A stretch of 64,000 nt of DNA from Prorocentrum cordatum (Eukaryota; Sar; Dinophyceae; Prorocentrales; Prorocentraceae), in contig CAUYUJ010000851.1 of the NCBI GenBank assembly GCA_963575745.1, positions 1-64,000 of the forward strand, read 5' to 3'. Both the position numbers and the translations under genes were made by a program. Position 1 is the stretch's first letter. Every line of letters begins with the position of its first letter. Shown here piece after piece: positions 8,901-16,437 of this stretch. The notes beneath the pieces were generated by a model that saw nothing but the letters and a program-made list of their open reading frames with translations, searched no databases and was not told where the DNA came from.

Positions 8901-11900
8901 GCGACTTGTCATAAGCCAGCGGATTGCTCCAGGCTTCGCCGACCCGATATTTCGCAATGCTCACTATCTGGAGGATATGATCGGGCGGTATACGTCCGTC
9001 GTGGCCCCGTGTCATGACTATGTCATTTGCTGATCTCCATAGAGAGAAGCCACTGGACAACATCTTGTTGATGCTGCAGAATATGAGCACCTCCGAGTCA
9101 GGACGGATGCCCGATTGAATCCTCGGGTCGCCCGGGAGGTAGGGGCAACCGTGCACAAATTGGCGCCCCCCCTTCCTCTTAGGGTTGTCCTGTGCGAGGC
9201 ATGAAAGGCCATTAGCAAGGATGTCCTTGACATACTCCCACTGTGTCCCGTGGATGAAATATACTGGGTCGTCTGGTTCTTTCATCCATGTTGTGATCGG
9301 CTTGTACAGCGACTCGGGACAGTGGATGCCTGGACTGCTGTGGCCGTTCGTGGCTCTGATGAAGTACTGTGGCCTGCGTGACTTTGGTCGAAACCTGGGA
9401 GGCAGCAGCATGCTGTCCTCAACGCACTTCATCTGGAGCCTGCCCTTCTGCATGCCGTGATGGTCAATCATCTCACAGCAGTTTAGCAGCACCCAATACA
9501 CGTATGACGTGTGGGGCCTGCCCTTGATCAGCACCTCGTGCATTTCACGATAGCCTTTCCACTGATCATTTTCAGTCCAGTTTGTCAGCAGATCGTCAAC
9601 GACAACCCAGCCATCGTTTGGATCGAAAGTGCTGATCTTTTCGAAGTGTCGGCTGAATCCGTCCTTCCAATATGGGCTGTGTCGTAGGGCTGTAGAGAAC
9701 CATATTGACACCTTGGTCATCTGCCCTTCACGCGGCAAGGTCGGATCCATGCCGAACCTCTCCATGACCTTCAGGAGCTCTGCTTTATGCTGCGCAACGC
9801 GTAGTGGCGGCCTGTCTCGCAACATATTTCCCACGGTTTGTTGTTCACGTTCCCAGTCGTTGCGGCACTCGAAGTTACGACGAACAGGACAATTAATGAC
9901 ATCGTATCGGTCCGTGTCGTCTGGAGTGACTCGTGGGTTTATGGTGCGCTTCGGGCCTTTGCCTTCAATGCCTTGCCAGTATTCGATGGCTCCCAACGGG
10001 ATGTTCCTTAGAACAGACATTATTGGCTGCCCTTGTGCGGGTGGCCCCGCTAATGCAGCCGGCGGCGCTTTAACGGGTGGCCCCGCTAATGCAGCTGGCG
10101 CCGCTTTAATGGGTGGCCCTGCAGAACCTGCGGCCGACGAGGCAGCTCCAGCGGATGACTCCGCGCCAGGGTTCGGGTGACCTTGGTCAGCAACTGCATC
10201 ATCGGTTAGTTTCTGTCGGTCGCCAAATTCTTTGAGGACTTTGAAGCGTTCTTCTCTTGAGAGAGTGCCTTCTGCGGGTGTCCCCGCTGTTGCGGCTGGC
10301 GCCGCTTTAGCGGGTGGCCCCGCAGAGCCCTTGTCCTCCTTAGCCTTGGCGGCCGCTTCCGCCCGCACCGACCTCATCCCAGCTTCGGGCTTCGGCTGCG
10401 CTTTCATTCGTGCCGAACCTGGTCGTGGTGCAAGGCGCGGCTGATGCAGGGTTGGAGTCCAGTCGCCTCGGAAAGCTGCCTGAGGCTTGTCGCGAGCTTC
10501 GTCCTTGACGTCGCCTTGGGTCGCCGGTGGCATCGGGGTCGATGGTCCAGCAAAAGCCTTCCTCCTCTCCGTCACGGACAGACCGGGAGGATCTACCGGC
10601 TCAGGGTCATCCGTCTTGGCGATCCCTCTGGCCTTCGCCCGCCCCTGTGTGCCTTCGGGGCTCTTGGACGGGTGCCTTTTCGCAGGAGTCGGTGAAGACG
10701 AGGAGTCGGCTTCAGGTCTTGGAGGTGGTCTGCTGCCCTTGCCCGGTTGTGCACCAGGAGGGTCTCTAGGAGGGCCTTCTGGCTGGCCATGATCATGGAT
10801 GATCTGCCTCATCTGGTCGATGTCGGCAGTACCTTTTATGGCCAGCTTGTACTTGCCATTTTCATGGCGGCGAATTACCCTCGTGCAAAACCACTTCTGC
10901 GCCGAAGAGCTGCAGTACCAGCAGGCGCATCCATCAGGGAATGGATTCTCTGAGCCGTCTTCCGCCGCCCATTCTTCATTCAGTTCGGTGTGGTCAGTAC
11001 CGGCGGCGGACCCGGCAACAGATGCAACAGCTATCCAATCTTCGTCCGCGGACCCAGCGGCTGGCGCCGCGTCTGCGGGTGACCCCGCTTCTTTGCTGGA
11101 TCCTGCGGGTGACCCCGCCTCTTTTTGGAATCGGCGGTTCCATTCCTTGAGGCGATGGTCATTGGGAAGCTGTACCCAATTTTCCCTGACGATGTTGGCC
11201 ACCTCTTCGGTCATAGGGACACGATCGGCTTCGGTGATGCGCTTTCCTCCTCCAGGGACCTCCTTATTAGGATCATGGACGTTGCCGGCGTCATCTCCAT
11301 GAAACCAATTCCACGGGGTCTCACCGTGATGAGGGCTCCTGGAGGGGCGGTCCATCGGACACCTGCGCATGTGACCTTTGAAGGGCTCGCACTGACATAC
11401 TTGTTTCCTGTATGTCTTGCGATCGTTGATGATCTCCTGTTTCTTAGCCCTTTTGCCCCAAGCCTCTGGCGTCTTGGTCTTGCCACCCTTGGTACGTATT
11501 ATCGCGCCAGTTTCGTCCCTTTTAGTGCAGTACTCCTTAGAATACCAGTGGCGAAGCGTGTCCATCGAGTAGCCGGGGTACCATTTGATGTACCAATCCG
11601 GCACATGCTGAGCAGATACTCCGACGGAGTGCTCAGTACTGTATGGATAGCCCGATTCATCATGTGTAGGGCGTCTGGGAGCTGAACGGCTCCTTCTGCG
11701 GGCTGGCCCCGCTGACGCACTACCGCGTGCCATTGGCCTTTGATCGTCATGCTCTGAGTCTCGGGGAGGCGACGGTCGTCTGTCCCTCTTGGCGTAGAGC
11801 ATGTCCTCCGAGTCCTCTGAGCTGTCCTGGACCATGAACACGTTTTGATACGGGCTTCTGAAGTACCCGATGTCGTTTAACTGCTCCATCGTGAGGTCGT

Positions 11901-12960
11901 TAATGTCCATTTGATCACAACCTTGCATGAATACATCCATAGACCAAGCGGGTGGCCCCGCTGTTGCGTCTGGCGTCTCTTCGGCGGGTGACCCCGCGAG
12001 AGCTTGGAGTGCTGTCAGCATCTGAGATGCTGACATGTCCGAATCCAAGTATGGACGTAGACGTGCAGCTCCTGGGTGTGACAGCAGTTCGTTCATGGTT
12101 ATCTGCTGATGTGCTGGCGCACTCAGGTGTCGGATTGCTTCTGAGACCTGCTCTTGGAGCATGTCCTTATAATCTTCTTCGGCTTCTTCGGAGTCGGAAT
12201 ACGCGGGATGGCCCCGCATTTCGTCATCGGCGTCTCCCGCCTCCGAACCAGCCCACGAGGGATTTGGCAGCAACGGCATGCCAATCACTTGCGGGGCCAG
12301 CACGGCGGTGAGTTCTTCCTCTGTTGCCGGGACGGTCTCGGCTTCGGAGACCTCGTCGCCGGCGGGTGGCCCCGCTGGAAGACCGAACCAAGCAATGTAC
12401 GCGACCTCGTCGACCTCGTCCCAGCCGTGGAACTCGTCGAAGAGGGTCACTGCGTAGTCTTCCAGGGCTACAGTTGCTTCAGCGTAGCGGGCCATCACGT
12501 AATACGTGGAGGAGCCCGCGGCGGGAGCCGCTTCTGGATTGACGTAAAACTCGTAGTCAATGTAATCTATGTCATCCATAAAAGAATTTTGAGCCAAATG
12601 TACGGATCCCTTTCCTTTCCCCTTCGGGCATTGATCGCGCAAATGCTCTGTGCTACCGCATTTATGACACTTCATAGTATTGCCAGAAGCGTCCCTAGGG
12701 TTGCCCCTCCGCCCTTTTCCCTTACCGGAGGTCCGCCTGTGACCCCGACCTTTGCCTCCGATAAGAACTTCTTCAAAAGCCATATCAGTTAAGGACGTGA
12801 GGAAAGCAGTAATACCCCTACCATGCATACGGCGTCTGCGACCTCCTTTGCCACGACCCTTTCCAAATCGTTTGAAATGTCGGCGCACTGCACGTCTCAC
12901 CTTTCTGACTGGTTTCTTCATAAAGCGCCTCCAACGGCGTTTTGATTTGCGATAAGCCAT
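5968..12960 (-). CDS. Gag-Pro polyprotein with CCHC, Tpt1-like, RING and protease domains
   Basis: 2330 residues from an ATG at 12960, although the frame stays open to 13275 and probably continues from the Gag ORF by a frame change. Residues 1-60 are strongly basic (RNA binding). A CCHC zinc knuckle has C98, C101, H106 and C111. Acidic and Pro/Ala linkers contain many AGPPA, AGSPA, AGTPA and AAPAA units encoded by the hairpin repeats. About residues 1083-1345 form an RNA 2'-phosphotransferase (Tpt1/KptA)-like domain. A RING-H2 finger spans C1881 to C1932, with CGHFFHDIC in the middle. A retropepsin-like motif, LDIGSN, starts at D2210, with a WGLGAM stretch near the C-terminus. Capsid processing (protease) and genome packaging (knuckle) are standard for the family; the roles of the Tpt1-like and RING parts are unknown. 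Confidence 0.85.
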   Translation of the reverse strand: MAYRKSKRRWRRFMKKPVRKVRRAVRRHFKRFGKGRGKGGRRRRMHGRGITAFLTSLTDMAFEEVLIGGKGRGHRRTSGKGKGRRGNPRDASGNTMKCHKCGSTEHLRDQCPKGKGKGSVHLAQNSFMDDIDYIDYEFYVNPEAAPAAGSSTYYVMARYAEATVALEDYAVTLFDEFHGWDEVDEVAYIAWFGLPAGPPAGDEVSEAETVPATEEELTAVLAPQVIGMPLLPNPSWAGSEAGDADDEMRGHPAYSDSEEAEEDYKDMLQEQVSEAIRHLSAPAHQQITMNELLSHPGAARLRPYLDSDMSASQMLTALQALAGSPAEETPDATAGPPAWSMDVFMQGCDQMDINDLTMEQLNDIGYFRSPYQNVFMVQDSSEDSEDMLYAKRDRRPSPPRDSEHDDQRPMARGSASAGPARRRSRSAPRRPTHDESGYPYSTEHSVGVSAQHVPDWYIKWYPGYSMDTLRHWYSKEYCTKRDETGAIIRTKGGKTKTPEAWGKRAKKQEIINDRKTYRKQVCQCEPFKGHMRRCPMDRPSRSPHHGETPWNWFHGDDAGNVHDPNKEVPGGGKRITEADRVPMTEEVANIVRENWVQLPNDHRLKEWNRRFQKEAGSPAGSSKEAGSPADAAPAAGSADEDWIAVASVAGSAAGTDHTELNEEWAAEDGSENPFPDGCACWYCSSSAQKWFCTRVIRRHENGKYKLAIKGTADIDQMRQIIHDHGQPEGPPRDPPGAQPGKGSRPPPRPEADSSSSPTPAKRHPSKSPEGTQGRAKARGIAKTDDPEPVDPPGLSVTERRKAFAGPSTPMPPATQGDVKDEARDKPQAAFRGDWTPTLHQPRLAPRPGSARMKAQPKPEAGMRSVRAEAAAKAKEDKGSAGPPAKAAPAATAGTPAEGTLSREERFKVLKEFGDRQKLTDDAVADQGHPNPGAESSAGAASSAAGSAGPPIKAAPAALAGPPVKAPPAALAGPPAQGQPIMSVLRNIPLGAIEYWQGIEGKGPKRTINPRVTPDDTDRYDVINCPVRRNFECRNDWEREQQTVGNMLRDRPPLRVAQHKAELLKVMERFGMDPTLPREGQMTKVSIWFSTALRHSPYWKDGFSRHFEKISTFDPNDGWVVVDDLLTNWTENDQWKGYREMHEVLIKGRPHTSYVYWVLLNCCEMIDHHGMQKGRLQMKCVEDSMLLPPRFRPKSRRPQYFIRATNGHSSPGIHCPESLYKPITTWMKEPDDPVYFIHGTQWEYVKDILANGLSCLAQDNPKRKGGRQFVHGCPYLPGDPRIQSGIRPDSEVLIFCSINKMLSSGFSLWRSANDIVMTRGHDGRIPPDHILQIVSIAKYRVGEAWSNPLAYDKSRRRGQPADRIRTDDYLPLKMCDRTLGVMEDHAMYLKGWTKTDGRPFNLVMTEQDVAPRPCDTQTVLMMNAQEDVVMPEAGPPAGAGTPAADTSDGSWQQVVTPVAMVASPLRPDQQSWVQALNSHLTSADVSGLTDQLYRADPWAVHTGIQDAQQRNLRTPAGPPGVLGPQPQRPPQQAGGARFVPMGGSDGGSPFRTPPSETSENSLWQRLQAIRGNPALAAALQATTPFGTPKGSEGGVAAGTPAERTPAESLAHAGPPADGQQGSDYERRAANLRAQATFLQQQADRVPSLLRNRNIDVTTHGDFRLLWSWTSEDAPNADPTNPYRQVFIPGIASHPIYGWDNHGPAEAQAMDAPMYPEYYAQMNNTPMIAGPPANEYTRNLANEMFRLQFTRAVDAQSMPHYAYMPTPTDPETVVQPAGLAVPAAMGSMPDYFRDVHDTQQAILASRQQARDNARLRQQRAIQRRIERENQAGTPADAGPPAERTDRRPPPTPYREGETTFERQARTRPDVPAPVISDYNFTQCPICMDTYEMGTIVWRLACGHFFHDICWDRVAQQHVRNQRPGAPNEAPCAVCRGPGIITAHFPYAGQRDAESEQARQQERYVADAREMRRLREAVEALEARAAHSAEPSARAPAAQESPWPAPEHGIQMPILPTLRAQEPPAAGPPAEAAPAAKAGPPANGPPNPGFLRAMEANIRRSGRSGGGAHRPTGSSRTSRVASPVSARSRASAESAEAAQFHTTFMIDTKWLTYARDDTDTLPPGGEWMSTLSANYWVLEQEPITVEERRQYEQMWCTELTMSQWVLEQRLLKGTLGSQITYHTDDHGTMALAARNGTFFPDEDGLPCISFMLDIGSNVNIIGANAGRTFQEAMARYNHRPAICTLSKTLYINGVGEGAAICRKMGNFKIGVQYANEASPRIEEYASNIAEGSGANLPAIWGLGAMEARDTIIVLKPGYQKVIFPSGDYTLKLG
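8926..9714 (-). other. Tpt1/KptA-like RNA 2'-phosphotransferase domain inside the polyprotein
   Basis: Domain-level entry for about residues 1083-1345 of the large ORF. It keeps the family landmarks in order: ALRH with R1093-H1094, DGWVVVDDLL, IRATNGHS with R1202, HGT with H1237, RQFVH, then GIRPDSEVLIF with R1286, and an SANDIVMTRG...IPP ending. The Arg-His-Arg-Arg set used by Tpt1 enzymes for RNA and NAD+ binding appears intact. Known Tpt1 proteins transfer an internal RNA 2'-phosphate to NAD+ after tRNA ligation, and some ADP-ribosylate RNA or DNA ends. The domain is somewhat longer than free-standing KptA because of inserts after the DDLL motif. Confidence 0.82.
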
Positions 12961-13031
12961 AAAGGCGGCTTCCGCTCTTTGTTGTTCAGAGAGGTGAGTG
13001 CCATCCGCTGGGTAGTCATTACCAGCAGAGA

Positions 13032-14552
13032 CTATGCCATTGTGCTCGTCGTCAGATGAGGTGTCCGTGTCAGTGCCAGATTCAAACGGTGAGGGTGGCT
13101 GAGACCCTTGAGCGGATGACTCCGCTTGGCCCCAGAGGGTTGTGCCCGAGGGCGGGCTTGCAGTGTAGGCGGCGCCTGGCGAGTAGTTCGACCAGGCGTT
13201 CGCCTCAGCTGCCTCTGCCGATGCCTGCCGGTCTGCCCTAGAAGGGCAGTGGCCTCGTTGGGCATATCGGCTGGGTCAGCCCAGGGATTTGGCTCGCCAG
13301 GACCAGCGGGTGACCCCGCAGTCGTGGCATAGACACCTGCATGTGAGTGGTGCCCTGTGAAGATACACGCTATGTTGCCAGGAGAGCGCTCGGCAACATG
13401 TCCGTAGTTCCTCATCCTGGTCAGCAGCCTGTCATAGTCTGCTTGTGTTCGGGGCATCTGATGATTGAAGGGCACAAGCAGGTGTTGGGCTCGTGACGCG
13501 CCAACGCCTAACGCTCTGAAGAGAATCAGCGTTAGGATCTGAAAGTTGGGGATGACAAAGCCAACAGAGTTAGCCTCGTCACGGGCCATCTCGAATCGAG
13601 CTAATACTGAGTCGATTCGCTCGCCCCATTCGACGCGGAAGTCGATAAGGGCAGTGCCAGAGTTGAGCTGGCGCTCATCTTCCAGATTTTCAAATTTGGT
13701 GCTCAGTAAGTACAGTATATATGTTACTGCATCCGTTGGCTGTCCATTGACAGTAACACCATAATTGATGATCTGGGAGGGGACCTGCATGGCGATACGA
13801 CGAGCCAGACCTTGAAGGCCTCGTTGTAGTGCTGCAGCTTGTTGTGGTGGTGTCATATTGCCACTCGTTACGTTAAACCATGCATGTACTTCGCGAACGT
13901 ATTCGCGAAAAGGCGTAGTACCGGCAGGGTCCCATGAAGGGCCAGTAGTACGCGTGTCGTCCATCCCCTGCCGCATGTATCCCACAGCACATCCCATTAT
14001 TACCCACAGAATGCCGAAGATAGTTATCTTGATCCAATGCATATGCATTTCGGCTTCGGTGATTGGTTTGGGCTGTGGTTTGTCAGGCTCTGGCGTGGTA
14101 GCCGTGAGGCGCCTGACCGGCACGGGATGCAGGTGGCCCCGCTGCGGGGAGCCCCGCAGGGTGACCACGTTCTCGATCGAGTTGCCGATTGGCATCTGGT
14201 GGAAGTCGGGAGTGTAGTAGCGCAGTGAAGTAGGAGAAAGCGTCTCGAGTTCGCGGGTTACCCCGCTAGCTCGATCGCGGACTGACTCCGCTCCTCGCAG
14301 AGCCGGCGCAACATGGTATTCCACCGTAGTAGTAGTCCACCAAGTTGTGCCGTGGATTACAGGAATCAGAGCGAGAGCCAGCCACTCGAGAGTGTAGCCA
14401 GCTCCGCTACCAAGTCGAAAACAAGCTGGTAAGCTTAGGTATGTGTTACGCTTTAAGCGTTGCCATATCCCAGGCTTTGGCTCATATCGCATGAGCAAGA
14501 GTGCAAGACGAAGCTTGGGATCTGGAGTAAAGGATAGGATGGGCATCGTCAA
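13032..14552 (-). CDS. Gag capsid-like ORF with a membrane-like helix
   Basis: About 506 codons. The open frame begins with TTG at 14552; the first ATG is at 14544-14546. Residues 173-193 (WIKITIFGILWVIMGCAVGYM region) form a hydrophobic helix long enough to span a membrane, and another hydrophobic patch lies near 55-66. Residues 205-390 are helical with FREYVREVHAW, QQAAALQRGLQGLARRIA and LTRMRNYGH, matching the capsid (UBN2-like) Gag layout of copia elements. The last part beyond about 13.2 kb reads better in the frame of the next ORF, so a -1/+1 shift or an indel lies at 13.1-13.3 kb. It forms the particle shell in the usual model; a membrane segment in a copia Gag is unexpected. Confidence 0.72.
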   Translation of the reverse strand: MTMPILSFTPDPKLRLALLLMRYEPKPGIWQRLKRNTYLSLPACFRLGSGAGYTLEWLALALIPVIHGTTWWTTTTVEYHVAPALRGAESVRDRASGVTRELETLSPTSLRYYTPDFHQMPIGNSIENVVTLRGSPQRGHLHPVPVRRLTATTPEPDKPQPKPITEAEMHMHWIKITIFGILWVIMGCAVGYMRQGMDDTRTTGPSWDPAGTTPFREYVREVHAWFNVTSGNMTPPQQAAALQRGLQGLARRIAMQVPSQIINYGVTVNGQPTDAVTYILYLLSTKFENLEDERQLNSGTALIDFRVEWGERIDSVLARFEMARDEANSVGFVIPNFQILTLILFRALGVGASRAQHLLVPFNHQMPRTQADYDRLLTRMRNYGHVAERSPGNIACIFTGHHSHAGVYATTAGSPAGPGEPNPWADPADMPNEATALLGQTGRHRQRQLRRTPGRTTRQAPPTLQARPRAQPSGAKRSHPLKGLSHPHRLNLALTRTPHLTTSTMA

Positions 14553-14629
14553 TGGAAAAGGTATTTTCCGATCTCTGATGCAAGTCGTGCGCCTCAGTGA
14601 GGCACAGTCATATATTTGGCCGGGCCCGG

Positions 14630-14652
14630 CTTGAGCCAGGCACGGCAGCGGT
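14630..14652 (-). other. Possible degenerate dinoflagellate spliced-leader relic
   Basis: On the minus strand this reads ACCG, two differing bases, GCC, a short variable part, then TGGCTCAAG. The dinoflagellate spliced leader ends CCATTTTGGCTCAAG after CCGTAG, so about 16 of 22 positions agree with one base of length difference. It lies roughly 80 bases upstream of the first Gag ATG, in the right orientation for a trans-spliced mRNA leader copied into DNA. Confidence 0.3.
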
Positions 14653-14704
14653 ACATGCTCGATTTATACCTCGCCTTTAACCTTCTCCGTTTAAAGTCCT
14701 TTCT

Positions 14705-14764
14705 CCTCATGATCCTCCCTCTTCCTTCTCCTCCTCCTCCTCCTCCTCCTCCTCCTCCTCCTCC
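14705..14764. repeat. (CTC)n microsatellite next to the copia element
   Basis: CTC triplets with few interruptions lie between the retroelement 5' end and the cold-shock exon, probably intronic. Confidence 0.9.
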
Positions 14765-14786
14765 TGCTCCGCCCCTCCTCCCCCCC

Positions 14787-14872
14787 GCCATAGAGGGAGA
14801 AAGCTTCGGAACTCTCGAGGAAGCCGTACCCCTGCTTCGGGTTGTAGCTCTTGACGCGGCCGATGTACACGC
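14787..14872 (-). CDS. Cold-shock-domain protein, single exon
   Basis: An 86 bp GC3-rich stretch encodes VYIGRVKSYNPKQGYGFL followed by ESSEAFSLYG. This is the first half of a cold-shock domain, with the RNP1-like K-G-Y-G-F core (here KQGYGFL). The upstream side ends in CGCAG directly before GC, fitting an acceptor; the downstream side runs into GGC then a (GGA)n array. Cold-shock domains bind single-stranded RNA or DNA. The rest of the domain (DVF-H part) would lie at lower coordinates, beyond the copia element, so that element probably sits in its intron in the same orientation. Confidence 0.6.
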
Positions 14873-14935
14873 CTGCGCCGCCCCCGCGGGACCCAGCTTC
14901 GAGCTCGGTGTGACCCCTTTCCTCTCATCTTCACC

Positions 14936-15074
14936 CTTTCCTCCTCCTCCTCCTCCTCCTCTTCCTCCTTCTCCTCCTTCTCCTCCTCCTCGTCATCATC
15001 ATCATCAGCATCATCAGCAGCATCATCATCATCATCAATATGATCATCACCATCAAAATCAGCATCATCGTCAG

Positions 15075-15151
<77 letters not shown>

Positions 15152-15840
15152 AGAGCATCATCACGAGCATCATCAAGAGCATCATCATCCTCATCATCGT
15201 CGTCCTCCTCATCAACATCATCATCATCTTCATCATTAGCATCCTCCTCCTCCTCATCCTCATCCTTATCCTCATCATCCTCCTCACAATCACCATCACC
15301 ATCACAGTAACCATCACCATCCGCAGCATCATCATCATCATCATCAGCATCAGCATCATCATCCATTCCATCATCCTTAACATCATCATCCTCAACAGCA
15401 TCATCATGATCGTCGTCATCATCAGCAACAACATGTCATAGCCATCACCATCATCATCACCATCATCATTACCAACACCAACACCATCACCACCACCACC
15501 AACAGCATCATCACCATCATCATCAGCAGCATCATCATCAAGATCAACAACAACATCATAATAATAATCATCATCATCATCAGCATCATCATCATCATCC
15601 ACATCAGCATCATCATCATCATCATCATCATCGTCATCAACACCAACAACATCGGCATCGTCATCGTCATCATCATCATTACCATCAGCAGTATCATCAT
15701 CACAATCGTCATCACCATCACCATCATCTGATTCGTGAACGTCGTCGCCGTCTTCACCGTCGCCGTCGCCGTTACCGTCGCTGCCACTGGCATCACCATC
15801 GTCATCAACATCAGCATCACCATTCATTATTATCTGCCCT
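14936..15840. repeat. (CTC)n then (CAT)n microsatellite block, about 0.9 kb
   Basis: Starts with CTC/TTC triplets, then mostly CAT with CAG, CAC and CGT variants. Long His, Ile or Asp reading frames on either strand are products of the triplet repeat and not genes. Confidence 0.92.
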
Positions 15841-16088
15841 CCTCCTCTCCTCCTACTGAGTACAACAGAAACGTAAGACACCACGCACGGCGATCATCGC
15901 AGGGAGGAGGGACAGATAAACAGAAAAAAGAGGACCAGCAAACATGTAGCTACTGCAGGCTAGTGAGAGAAAGACTGCCGAATCCTCTCGGAGGGTAGAG
16001 TGGGGGGGACTGCCATCCGAAGCAACCTTGCCCGAGCCTGGAGAAACACAACAACGGCCGAAAACTGTCAGAAACCTTCCGCCGTGAC

Positions 16089-16222
16089 CTGCCCCGCGAT
16101 CCAACCCGCGCGGGGAGAGCGGCCCTGGGCTCTCCGCTCTCGGTCGTCCGGCCCAAGGCGGCACCCCGGTGGTCCCCGCCGTTCTGGGCGCTGGGCGGCT
16201 CCGCGTCCACCGAGAGCAGCGG
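16089..16222 (-). CDS. Candidate mini-exon, unknown protein
   Basis: A GC3-rich open stretch encoding PLLSVDAEPPSAQNGGDH and a further 25 or so residues. It follows a poly-pyrimidine tract ending CCAG and ends at GCAG before GTCACGG, a usable GT donor. It lies on the same strand upstream of the cold-shock exon. No family recognised; it could be chance open sequence in GC-rich DNA. Confidence 0.25.
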
Positions 16223-16256
16223 CTGGCCGCGGGGGGGGGGAGGGGCACGGTTCGGT

Positions 16257-16437
16257 GGCAACTCACGGGGGTCTCCCATGCCGTCCTGCTGGCTCCTGCG
16301 AACCGACGCCAACCAAACGCTAAGCGACTCCAATCGATGCCGATCGACGCTGGGTCGACCCTGACCGACGCCCCAGATCGACGCCACATCGGCGCTGTCT
16401 CACTGATTTCAAGAGTTTGGCGCACGCTAGGGCACTC
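16257..16437. repeat. Dispersed repeat with GACGC-type subunits, copy 1
   Basis: Begins with a stretch resembling 36070 onward (ACTCATGGGAGCCTCCC-like), then repeats of about 10-11 bp containing TCGACGCT. Copy 2 at 36070-36230 shares order and length. No coding content. The surrounding 16.45-17.36 kb shows only C/G homopolymer-rich unique sequence. Confidence 0.6.

Larger units (their letters stand above)
561..14291. repeat. Dispersed 14-15 bp hairpin family with covarying stems (about 40 copies)
   Basis: Form on the plus strand: GCGGN-loop-N'CCGC, with fifth pair G/C, C/G or A/T. Perfect copies begin at 561, 1217, 2642, 2678, 3934, 4175, 4190, 5363, 5413, 5477, 5744, 5768, 5792, 6845, 6863, 6881, 6992, 7445, 7463, 8117, 8162, 8636, 8654, 8882, 10037, 10151, 10274, 10292, 10310, 11057, 11075, 11105, 11697, 11948, 11984, 12362, 12518, 13112, 13306, 14144, 14253 and 14277. 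In retroelement sense most loops are GNNA (GCCA, GTCA, GACA, GAAA, GTAA, GCAA); a few are TCCC, TTCC or TCTC; four copies have 5-nt loops. None was noticed outside the retroelement. Confidence 0.9.
1..14663 (-). mobile_element. Ty1/copia-like LTR retroelement, incomplete at left edge
   Basis: One minus-strand polyprotein series fills this stretch in the order Gag capsid-like, nucleocapsid CCHC, Tpt1-like domain, RING, aspartic protease, methyltransferase-like segments, integrase, reverse transcriptase. Integrase before RT is the Ty1/copia order. The RT catalytic motif, RNase H and 3' LTR would lie beyond base 1, so no LTR pair can be tested. The coding frame changes at about 13.1-13.3 kb, 5.2-5.3 kb, 4.92 kb, 4.31-4.34 kb, 4.12-4.14 kb and 2.98-3.25 kb, and there is a lone TGA at 5968-5970, so the copy is decayed, recoded or carries assembly indels. 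The scattered 14-15 bp hairpins stop at its boundary. Confidence 0.88.

Noticed and set aside
1-14663. LTR pair for the copia element
   Set aside because: Only one end is in the window and no repeat of the 14.55-14.70 kb sequence was seen, so LTRs cannot be called.
14931-15884. Long frames of His, Ile, Asp or Met on both strands
   Set aside because: They are translations of (CAT)n and (CTC)n triplets, present in every frame, without any domain.
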